A DNA stretch of 64,000 bases from DTU052 sp050951725. GTDB taxonomy: Bacteria > Bacillota > Syntrophomonadia > Syntrophomonadales > DTU052. Below the pieces are notes generated by a model. That model was not told where the DNA came from. It searched no databases and saw only the letters and a list, made by a program, of their open reading frames with translations. The translations under genes were made by a program, and so were the position numbers. The stretch lies in assembly GCA_050951725.1 (NCBI GenBank), contig JBMNJO010000001.1, forward strand, positions 1,244,580-1,308,579, in the 5' to 3' direction. Shown one piece after another: positions 44,516 through 51,465 of the stretch (positions are counted from its first letter, which is position 1; every line of letters starts with the position of its first letter).

Positions 44516-45280
44516 TTACATGGCGGTGTAACCACCATCTACCGCGATAACTGCACCGGTTACATAAGAAGATAAGTCAGATGCCAGCCATAGGTTGGCT
44601 TGTGCAACTTCATCGGCATGAGCAAAACGCCCCACCATACTCAATTGTTTGGCATAAGCGTCCGGGTCAAAACCGAATTGCTTTAAAGCTCCCCGCAGCA
44701 TAGGTGTATCAATTGCTCCCGGGGCAACCGAATTTATCCGAATACCATAAGGGGAATAGTCCATGGCAGCAGACTTTGTCAAACCAATAACTCCGTGCTT
44801 GGCAGCAATATAAGCCGGAGTACCGGGTTGCGGGCGGATTCCACTAACCGATGAAGTGTTAATAATTGACCCGCCTTCGTCCTGTTTCATCATCTGCCGC
44901 AACTCATACTTCAAGCACAATGCCACACCTTTAAGATCCACGGCTATCAAGGCATCAAAAACCTGGTCATCCATATCTGCCAAAGGCTTGTCGTCCGGGG
45001 TACGGGCTGCATTATTGACCGCAACATCCAAACGTCCGTATGTGTCTACTGCGAACTGTACCATTGCCTCAACATCCTGAGCCTTTGACACATCAGTTTT
45101 TACAAAAGCAGCTGTGCCACCAGCATCTATGATCTTTTGAGTTTGCTTTCTACCCACTTCTTCGTTGAAATCAGCAATAACTACCTTGCCACCGGCTTTC
45201 GCAAACAATTCTGCAGTGGACGCTCCCATGCCCATGGCTCCTCCGGTTATAATTGCTACTTTACCATTCAGTTCAAGCAT
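44516..45280 (-). CDS. Short-chain dehydrogenase/reductase (SDR)
   Basis: A 254-residue classical SDR. Cofactor motif TGGAMGMG (about residues 11-18), NNAAR at about 88-92, catalytic Ser in INTSSVSG, the Y-x3-K motif in YIAAKHG, and the conserved PGAIDTPM after it. Asp in VVIADFNEE after the second strand points to NAD(H) preference. The likely reaction is oxidation of a hydroxyl on an acyl or cyclic substrate, which cannot be specified. The longest frame begins at 45337; AAGGAG about 10 bases before the ATG at 45280 and the family N-terminus (MLELNGKVAIITGG) fix the start. Divergent from a TetR gene, the pair being framed by tRNA-Leu and its pseudo-copy. Confidence 0.92.
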   Translation of the reverse strand: MLELNGKVAIITGGAMGMGASTAELFAKAGGKVVIADFNEEVGRKQTQKIIDAGGTAAFVKTDVSKAQDVEAMVQFAVDTYGRLDVAVNNAARTPDDKPLADMDDQVFDALIAVDLKGVALCLKYELRQMMKQDEGGSIINTSSVSGIRPQPGTPAYIAAKHGVIGLTKSAAMDYSPYGIRINSVAPGAIDTPMLRGALKQFGFDPDAYAKQLSMVGRFAHADEVAQANLWLASDLSSYVTGAVIAVDGGYTAM

Positions 45281-45551
45281 GTCATCACTTCTCCTTTTAA
45301 TAATCAAAATATGATTTACTTGGATAGACCAACCCAAACTCTGAGAACCAGTTGTTTGTGGTTGTAGATACTTTCACAATCAATGAGATATAGCGATCAT
45401 TAGACCAAACGAACATCTCTTTTACGCGGTTGACCGTTCCTCCTTTGCTCTCACATTATTTTTTAAGGGCCTGGGGCCCCTTTTAATGATTGAACGTAAA
45501 AAGTTATGGCTTTATGGTCTGATTGTTTTGATATCCAGATTTTCGTCGACT

Positions 45552-45566
45552 GTGGTCATTGACCAC
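45552..45566. promoter_or_regulatory. Candidate TetR operator palindrome
   Basis: GTGGTCA-T-TGACCAC, a perfect 15-base palindrome in the intergenic region between the divergent SDR and TetR genes, about 50 bases upstream of the TetR promoter. Position and symmetry fit an operator for the adjacent TetR regulator. Confidence 0.5.
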
Positions 45567-45613
45567 GGTCACCGACTTCAGTATATGTATATAGTAAGCC
45601 CAAGCGCCATTAC

Positions 45614-45641
45614 TTTCAAGCTTTATTTTTCAGGGTATAAT
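45614..45641 (+). promoter_or_regulatory. Promoter of the second TetR gene
   Basis: TTTCAA (45614-45619) and a perfect TATAAT (45636-45641) with a 16-base spacer. The Shine-Dalgarno AGGAGGGG follows at 45650-45657, so the leader is very short. Confidence 0.55.
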
Positions 45642-45714
45642 AGAGCACAAGGAGGGGATCACAATCAAACTGACAAAGCGGAAGCTTCAGGCTATCAAAA
45701 CCAAACAAAAGATT

Positions 45715-46275
45715 TTGGAAGTAGCTTTGCCAATGATCAAAGAGAACGGATTTGATTCGGTTTCTGTGGATGATATTTGTTCCGCCGCCGGCATTGCCAA
45801 GGGCACTTTCTATCATTATTTTGCATCCAAAGAAAAAATCTTTGGTGAGACCGGGATTATTATGAATGATATTGAGATTGACCATCTGCTGAATGATGAG
45901 CAGGTGTCAAGTATAGATAAGGTTTTTTATCTTATTCGCGCTTATACAGAACTGGCTAAAAGCCAGGGAGTTGATATAACCAGACAATTATTTAAAGCTT
46001 TTCTTGACGGAAATGATATCTATACTGAAAAAACATCAGGAACCCAAATGCTGAGGGTAATTATTGCTGAGGGTCAGAAAAAGAAAGAAATTAACCCCAA
46101 TTTAACAGTTGATGAAATAGTAGATTTGGTATTTGCTTTTACATCAGGCCTGATACTTTATTGGCTTAATTCTAACGGTGATTATGATCTGACTATAAAA
46201 GCTAATAATTTATTTGAAAAATGGTTAAAACATATTCTGGATTACACCCCAATGGACAAAATATCGAATCGCTAG
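45715..46275 (+). CDS. TetR-family transcriptional regulator
   Basis: A TetR-type regulator with helix-turn-helix KENGFDSVSVDDICSAAGIAKGTFYHYFASKEKIF and a ~130-residue ligand domain. The first available standard start, a TTG at 45715, has no ribosome binding site and cuts into helix 1. In frame upstream, residues LTKRKLQAIKTKQKILEVALP complete the domain, and a strong AGGAGGGG stands 6 bases before an ATC at 45664, with no ATG, GTG or TTG in between. Either ATC is used as a start or the original start codon has mutated. The gene is A/T-rich compared with its neighbours, a sign of transfer. Probably represses the divergent SDR gene. Confidence 0.8.
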   Translation: MEVALPMIKENGFDSVSVDDICSAAGIAKGTFYHYFASKEKIFGETGIIMNDIEIDHLLNDEQVSSIDKVFYLIRAYTELAKSQGVDITRQLFKAFLDGNDIYTEKTSGTQMLRVIIAEGQKKKEINPNLTVDEIVDLVFAFTSGLILYWLNSNGDYDLTIKANNLFEKWLKHILDYTPMDKISNR

Positions 46276-46397
46276 CACTCTTGGAGGATTGGGCGGAAGT
46301 CAAGAAATGTGAGTTCTCGGTAATGAGGTGTGGTCTGTAAGACCGCCACTGTTGTCCTTAGTAACAAAGGAGAAATAGAATAATATCCTTTCCTTTA

Positions 46398-46427
46398 AAA
46401 AGAACCGTAAACATTCACGGTTCCTTT
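46398..46427. terminator. Bidirectional terminator after the TetR gene
   Basis: AAAAGAACCGT ... ACGGTTCCTTTT stem (about 11 bp with one mismatch, 8-base loop) flanked by A- and T-runs, 120 bases after the TetR stop. Confidence 0.75.
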
Positions 46428-46489
46428 TAATTCGGGAGTGTTCAGTTCACTGGATTAACAGAGCCTGCCAGCCCACCTTTTGGTTTCCC

Positions 46490-46572
46490 TGGTGCGGCAG
46501 ATGTGACTTGATCCATACCCGTGAAGGACACGCCCCCCAAACGTGCGCGTCTGCCGATTACGCCACTGCCGC
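46490..46572 (-). pseudogene. Decayed copy of tRNA-Leu
   Basis: About 83 bases nearly identical to the tRNA-Leu at 44228-44312, including the 14 bases on its 5' side (ATATACAGTTTTCG in plus-strand terms). The copy has lost two bases, has a damaged T-arm (ATGGA/CACAT no longer pairs) and reads GGG, a proline anticodon, in the anticodon position. It should be non-functional. It marks the far edge of the SDR/TetR cassette. Confidence 0.85.
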
Positions 46573-46600
46573 ATATACAGTTTTCGTCCCCACCTTCTGA

Positions 46601-48199
46601 TTACCCCTCTGGAGTGATCTCCTGGAAGCGGAGGTTGGTCCAGTTGACCAGGCCCAGGCCATCAAGTTTGAAGCCCTGTACCTCCGGGCGGGTCAGGCTG
46701 GCGGCCTCCTTCTGAACCAGCCACAGCATGGGGGCATCATCCAGGACAATCTGCTCTGCCCGGCGCAGAAGTTTTATCCGCTCCGTATTGCTCTGGGTCT
46801 CGGCGCGGGCGGCCTCCAGGATCCGATCGACCTGGGGATTCTTGTAACCAGTCAGGTTGGTGACTCCAATCTGGCTGCTGTGGAAGAGCGGGTAGAGGAA
46901 ACTGTCCGCATCCGGATAATCAGCATCCCACCCCAGGCGGAAAAAGTCAAGCTGCATGGAGGTCATCTTTTCCTCGTAATCCTGCCAGGCAAGCGCAGTC
47001 GGCTGAACCGGCAGCTGTACCGCATCCAGCTGGGTCTTGACGGCCAGGGCCATCCGGGCATGGCCTTGATCGGTGTTATAGGTCAGTTTAATGGCTGGCG
47101 GATTGACGCTTTTGAAATAATCCGTATCCGCCAACAGTTCAATCGCGGTCTCGCTGTTCAGGGTATAACCCTGAAGCGAACGGTTGTAACCGGGAACTGA
47201 CATGGGTATTATGCCCTTGGCCGGCTGGCCTACTCCACCCATGACGTTCTTGATCAGAAGTTCCCGATCAATGCAGTAGTTCATAGCTCGCCTGAGATTC
47301 AACTGATTGTAGGGTGCCCGGTTAACGTTCATGGCGTAGGCATAGAAACCCATGAGGGGTGATTTCACGAGACGGTGCTGCGCGGTGTTTGCCTGCAGAT
47401 TGGTGACCTCGGCACGGGGAACCGAATCCAGGACATCCAGTTGACCAGCCCGGAAGGCAGCCAACCCCTGGTTTTCATCAGCAAAACAGGTAAAGGAAAT
47501 CGTTGATACAGCCGGTCTTAGTCCGTGGTAGTTATTACGAACTTTTACAATCAGGCTTTTCCCTTTCTCAAAGGCACCAAGTATATACGGTCCGGTCCCG
47601 GAAGGAATCTCGATCGGGTCCCGGGTGTCAACCACCCAGAAGGCAGGATGGGTAACCTTGTAGACAAAGGCGGAATCGGGTTCAGCCAGATTAACCCGAA
47701 TGGTATAGGGGTCAATAACCTTAATGCCGCTGATTTCCGGTGTAGAGCCGTCTATCACCTCTTTGGCCCCGACGATAGTATCAAAAAGGCTCCGGGTAAC
47801 CGGGTTTTCCGAGGATAGCAAGGCTCTCTCCCAGGACAGCTTTACATCCTGAGCCTGCAGTCGGCGCCCGTTATGAAAGCGAACCTCACTGTTCAACGAA
47901 AAGATGATACTTTTTGAATCCTTGGCATATCCCCAGTTGTTGGCCAGGCACGGTTTCAGACTCTGGGTCTGCTCGTCCCACCGTACCAGGGGCTCATACA
48001 TAGTGGAAGCCATCAGCTTCTCAGCATGGTCCTGTACCTGGGCGGGATCTATGGAATCTGCCTGTCCCACCACTCCGAATCGAAACGACCTGCCCTCAAC
48101 CGTGGTATGGACCGCAGTTGTGTATATAATCCACAGAGTAAGGAAGCCGGCTAACATAGCGATACCGGCTATTGCTAGACTCCTCCTGGTAATGACCAC
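46601..48199 (-). CDS. ABC transporter substrate-binding protein (peptide/family 5)
   Basis: A 532-residue solute-binding protein of the oligopeptide/dipeptide class. A membrane anchor (SLAIAGIAMLAGFLTLWIIYTTAV) precedes the binding domain FGVVGQADSIDPAQVQDHAEKLMASTMYEPLVRWD. Other family blocks include FHNGRRLQAQDVKLSWERAL, RRAMNYCIDRELLIKNVMGG and DFFRLGWDADYPDADSFLYPLF. No lipobox cysteine is visible, so anchoring would be by the helix. A GTG at 48199 follows GGGGGAGGAG by about 5 bases; the frame is open further to 48283 but overlaps the transglycosylase gene more. No permease or ATPase genes are adjacent. Confidence 0.88.
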   Translation of the reverse strand: MVITRRSLAIAGIAMLAGFLTLWIIYTTAVHTTVEGRSFRFGVVGQADSIDPAQVQDHAEKLMASTMYEPLVRWDEQTQSLKPCLANNWGYAKDSKSIIFSLNSEVRFHNGRRLQAQDVKLSWERALLSSENPVTRSLFDTIVGAKEVIDGSTPEISGIKVIDPYTIRVNLAEPDSAFVYKVTHPAFWVVDTRDPIEIPSGTGPYILGAFEKGKSLIVKVRNNYHGLRPAVSTISFTCFADENQGLAAFRAGQLDVLDSVPRAEVTNLQANTAQHRLVKSPLMGFYAYAMNVNRAPYNQLNLRRAMNYCIDRELLIKNVMGGVGQPAKGIIPMSVPGYNRSLQGYTLNSETAIELLADTDYFKSVNPPAIKLTYNTDQGHARMALAVKTQLDAVQLPVQPTALAWQDYEEKMTSMQLDFFRLGWDADYPDADSFLYPLFHSSQIGVTNLTGYKNPQVDRILEAARAETQSNTERIKLLRRAEQIVLDDAPMLWLVQKEAASLTRPEVQGFKLDGLGLVNWTNLRFQEITPEG

Positions 48200-48860
48200 C
48201 TTCTCCTCCCCCTTGTCCCCATTTATTAGTAAATATATGGCGGAGGTTAATGGAATATGAACGGTGATCACTGGAATCCTCACGGGTCCTGTAAATCATG
48301 CGGTAGATTTCGTACTCGTTCAGCACCTTGCGGATATGATTACGGGTCTCAGGGAAAGGAACCTTTTGAACATCTTCCACCGTGCCGTCCCAGATCCCGA
48401 CCAGCAACCACTCCCGGACATTGCCCCGCCCTGCATTATAGGCGGCAATTACCAGGGGCAACCGGCCGTCAAACTCACGGCTGAGGTCAGAGATGTACCA
48501 GCAGCCCAACTTGATGTTGGTCTCCGGATCCACCAGCTTGGTGTCGTCAAATCCCTCCATATTCAGCTGGTTGGCTGCCCACCGCGCAGTGTCCGGCATC
48601 AGCTGCATCAGTCCCTGCGCGCCGCTGTGGGAAATGGCTTCCGTGCTGAACCGGCTTTCCACCTTGATCAGGGAAAACACCAGTAGGGGATCTATATCAT
48701 AGCTTTCAGCATAACTGACAACCAGATCCTGGTGAGGCATCGGGTAGAACAGAGTAATCCAGCGAGGGAAGGTAAGTATTATAATCACAGTCAGAATGAC
48801 AAAGAACCACATGACAAGAGGAAACCGAAGTTCTGGATTCCTCATCCGTGGTCGCGGCAT
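48096..48860 (-). CDS. Lytic transglycosylase (SLT domain), C-terminal run-on
   Basis: A 254-residue membrane-anchored murein transglycosylase. One membrane helix (VMWFFVILTVIIILTF) is followed by the SLT domain: YDIDPLLVFSLIKVESRFSTEAISHSGAQGLMQLMPDTARW with the catalytic Glu in KVESRF, then NIKLGCWYISDLSREFDG and VIAAYNAGRGNV. Family members normally end near NEYEIYRMIYR; here about 60 extra residues of low similarity continue into the start of the peptide-binding gene, overlapping it by 104 bases. A one-base frameshift close to the natural stop would explain this, since an alternative frame has TGA within five codons. AAGGAG supports the ATG at 48860. Confidence 0.87.
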   Translation of the reverse strand: MPRPRMRNPELRFPLVMWFFVILTVIIILTFPRWITLFYPMPHQDLVVSYAESYDIDPLLVFSLIKVESRFSTEAISHSGAQGLMQLMPDTARWAANQLNMEGFDDTKLVDPETNIKLGCWYISDLSREFDGRLPLVIAAYNAGRGNVREWLLVGIWDGTVEDVQKVPFPETRNHIRKVLNEYEIYRMIYRTREDSSDHRSYSINLRHIFTNKWGQGGGEGGHYQEESSNSRYRYVSRLPYSVDYIHNCGPYHG

Positions 48861-49002
48861 GGGCATGCTCCTTCCGGTGCCAGGCACCTGTTATCCTATA
48901 ACTCCAGTTTAATGATTTGTGACCTGTCCCGGCAACTATCTGATTTGAGAGGCTGCGAGCAGGGCAGTCTTTGCCGACTCAGAAAACGCCCCTTAGGGCT
49001 TA

Positions 49003-49626
49003 CTAATTCATATATTGCGGCGCAGCATTTAAAATGCCCGCCAGTTCATTGTAAAATCTGGTTACTGTCTCCCGGGTTTCTTCCACGGTTCCCCGGTTGT
49101 CAATCAGACGATCAGCCCGCTTCATCTTCTCCTTGATCGGCATCTGGGACTGCAGACGATTGCGGGCTTCTTCCAGCGTCAGGTTGTCCCGTTTCATCAG
49201 ACGCTCAATCTGCATAGCTTCATCAACCCACACCAGCCAGACCTCATCAACCTTATGGTCCATGCCGGTTTCGAGCAGCAGGGGAACATCCCAGACCACT
49301 ATTTTAACATCCGAAGGCAGTTCCTGCATCCGGTAATCGAAGACTTCCCATAGCCGGGGATGGGTAATGCTGTTGAGCTTCAACCGGAGATCGGGATGGG
49401 CAAAAACCAGGTTTCCCAGGGCCTTTCGGTCCAGTTGCCCGTCAGGACCAACCACCTGGGGTCCAAACTCCCGCACAATATCATTGAAGGCCCGCTGCCC
49501 CGGTTCCACAATCTCCCGGGCCACCTGATCCGCATCTATCACCGGCAGGCCCATCTCTTTCAGCATGTTGGATACGGTGCTCTTGCCGCTGGCAATCCCC
49601 CCGGTCAGGCCAATTATAAACAACAT
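49003..49626 (-). CDS. coaE: Dephospho-CoA kinase
   Basis: A 207-residue P-loop kinase that completes coenzyme A synthesis by phosphorylating dephospho-CoA. It begins MLFIIGLTGGIASGKST with the Walker A motif at residues 8-16 and contains VIDADQVAREIVEPGQRA and VVWDVPLLLETGM, all typical of CoaE. The ATG at 49626 lies two bases after the ytaF stop and uses the GAGGTG overlapping that stop; the longer frame to 49764 runs back into ytaF. Part of the conserved polA-mutM-ytaF-coaE gene order of Firmicutes. Confidence 0.95.
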   Translation of the reverse strand: MLFIIGLTGGIASGKSTVSNMLKEMGLPVIDADQVAREIVEPGQRAFNDIVREFGPQVVGPDGQLDRKALGNLVFAHPDLRLKLNSITHPRLWEVFDYRMQELPSDVKIVVWDVPLLLETGMDHKVDEVWLVWVDEAMQIERLMKRDNLTLEEARNRLQSQMPIKEKMKRADRLIDNRGTVEETRETVTRFYNELAGILNAAPQYMN

Positions 49627-49628
49627 CT

Positions 49629-50267
49629 TCACCTCATTATTTCTACAAATCCCAGTATAAACAGTATCAGTCCCGAAAACATCCCGGAGACGTTGCGCAG
49701 CAAACCATTCTTGATAGCCACTCCCCACCTGAGTCCCAGGCTGATCAGCAGGAACTTGCAGCACCCCACCAGAGGAATTGTCAATGTGAGGTCATAGCCG
49801 CTCAGGGAAGCCCCCATGCCTGCACCCAGAGCGTCCAGGGCCAGGGCCGTCCCTAATAAAAAGGCTTCGCGGAAGCTGATCACTCCCGATGAATCAAGGT
49901 CCGCCCTGGATGGTTCCCGCAGAATCTGAATGATGATTCCGAGCGGTTTAATTCTGAGGGTAGCTATAGCATTATTCTCCCCCGATTCGTTTCTTCCCTG
50001 CCAATTCCGCATGCTTTCACTAAAAAACCACAAACCCACGGCCATGAGGGCCATGGCTCCAATCCTCTGTGCCATCTGCGGCTCAAAGTACAGGGCCAGG
50101 GCCTTCCCCGCCAGCATCGATACACTGACTGCCAGCATCGATGCTACACAGATAAGGAGCAAGGGACCCAGGGGGATGCGAATCTTCCTGGCACCATAGG
50201 CCATGCCTGCCGCAAACCCGTCCGAACTCACAGCCAAAGCCAACAGCGCCGCCGATACAATGTCCAT
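49629..50267 (-). CDS. ytaF: Sporulation membrane protein YtaF (MntP-like)
   Basis: A 212-residue membrane protein with about six hydrophobic helices and the twin MntP-type repeats: the ALAVSSDGFAAGMAYGARKIRIP half and the LGTALALDALGAGMGASLSGY half, each with an acidic residue inside a helix. Length and position between mutM and coaE match YtaF of Bacillus, a protein produced during sporulation. Transport of a divalent metal is possible from the MntP relationship. It is coupled to coaE with two bases between the genes. Confidence 0.88.
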   Translation of the reverse strand: MDIVSAALLALAVSSDGFAAGMAYGARKIRIPLGPLLLICVASMLAVSVSMLAGKALALYFEPQMAQRIGAMALMAVGLWFFSESMRNWQGRNESGENNAIATLRIKPLGIIIQILREPSRADLDSSGVISFREAFLLGTALALDALGAGMGASLSGYDLTLTIPLVGCCKFLLISLGLRWGVAIKNGLLRNVSGMFSGLILFILGFVEIMR

Positions 50268-50350
50268 TTACCCATCTCCTATCCAATGTCGATTTACTAT
50301 ATGGATAGGAGTGTGTACACGTGCATGTCCCGACCAGGTGAGCACATCAT

Positions 50351-50389
50351 TGCATCACGGTGCATCACGGGGACAGTCCCCGTGATGCA
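50351..50389. repeat. Palindromic GTGATGCA-type repeat with half-unit
   Basis: A ten-base half-unit TGCATCACGG (50351-50360) stands directly before a full 29-base palindrome (50361-50389) identical to those at 36-64 and 6441-6469. It lies between ytaF and mutM, 11 bases after the mutM stop. Confidence 0.85.
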
Positions 50390-50399
50390 TTTCTGTTCC

Positions 50400-51203
50400 T
50401 TACTCCTGGCAGTGTTCGCATAAATGGCTGCTTCGGCCACCGATGATGACCCGTGTTACCGGATGACTACAAAGGGGGCAGGGCTGCCCCTCCCGGCCGT
50501 AGACCTGCAGGTGATTCTGGAACCCCCCCGGAAGGTTCATTCCATCGCGGTAGTCGCGGAAAGTGGTGCCCCGGTTGGCAATGCCCTCTTCCAGGGTAGC
50601 AATGATAGCCTGGCGGAGTCGTTCGATCTCATCATCCGTTAACGAATTGGCGGGGCGCATCGGCCTGATCCGGGCCTGGTGCAGGATCTCATCGGCGTAG
50701 ATATTGCCGATGCCGGCGATCACCTGCTGGTTAAGAAGCAGGTTCTTTATCGCTACCTTCCTCCGCTGCAGCACCCCGGCCAGGTACTCGCGAGTCAGAT
50801 CCGGTCCCAGGGGCTCAACTCCCAGGTGACCCATCACCTTGAAGGGCTCCCGGGTCAGCCATATCCCCCCAAAACGCCGGGGATCAAAGTAGCGCAGTTC
50901 CTGTCCATTTGCCAGCAGCAGAACTGCATGGGTGTGCTTTGGCCGCGGTTGGGTCGGTTCATCCAGATAGAACCTTCCGCTCATGCCAAGGTGCACCACC
51001 AGTGACAGGTCGGATTCGGTCTCGATAATCAGGAACTTGCCGCGCCGACTGATCCGGGCAATTGTCTTACCCCACAGTTCCCGGGCCGAAAAGTCCTCCT
51101 GCTTCACAATAACCGGGGTTATAATCTCCAGCCGCGTAATCTCCTGCCCCACCAGGGGCTGAAGCGACCGGACAATGGTTTCTACTTCCGGCAGTTCAGG
51201 CAC
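50400..51203 (-). CDS. mutM: Formamidopyrimidine-DNA glycosylase
   Basis: A 267-residue Fpg/MutM enzyme that excises 8-oxoguanine. The mature protein starts with the catalytic N-terminal proline in PELPEVETIVRSL; the GTG at 51203 directly encodes the residue before this proline and has AGGGAG 7 bases upstream, so the longer frame (51281) is wrong. Visible are the DPRRFGG loop, the helix-two-turns-helix NIYADEILHQARIRP, and the C-terminal zinc finger CPLCSHPV ... GGRSSHLCEHCQ. It lies in the polA-mutM-ytaF-coaE cluster. Confidence 0.95.
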   Translation of the reverse strand: MPELPEVETIVRSLQPLVGQEITRLEIITPVIVKQEDFSARELWGKTIARISRRGKFLIIETESDLSLVVHLGMSGRFYLDEPTQPRPKHTHAVLLLANGQELRYFDPRRFGGIWLTREPFKVMGHLGVEPLGPDLTREYLAGVLQRRKVAIKNLLLNQQVIAGIGNIYADEILHQARIRPMRPANSLTDDEIERLRQAIIATLEEGIANRGTTFRDYRDGMNLPGGFQNHLQVYGREGQPCPLCSHPVTRVIIGGRSSHLCEHCQE

Positions 51204-51311
51204 ACCTTCACTCCCTACCGTTAAGAATATTCCCCGCCAAGACGGGGGGGAGGCCGGGTTCGAACGTATCCAGCATGACAATCAAACCGCCCGTTTAACC
51301 GGTTCTCCCGC

Positions 51312-51336
51312 AAAAACCGGGGGCTCCCACCCCCGG
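51312..51336 (-). terminator. Terminator of polA
   Basis: On the minus strand CCGGGGG-TGGGAG-CCCCCGG followed by TTTTT, a 7-bp G/C stem with a 6-base loop, about 130 bases after the polA stop. mutM may therefore have its own promoter in the remaining gap. Confidence 0.8.
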
Positions 51337-51465
51337 TACGTCTACCCGTTAACAAGTTTTTGCTGACAGGCAGGTTTAAATTCCAATTCCCCAAAGCTTA
51401 CGCATCCTGGGCTGCACCTCATAAAACTCAAAGGGATACTCCCGGAAACAACCTGGTTCGCAGCT

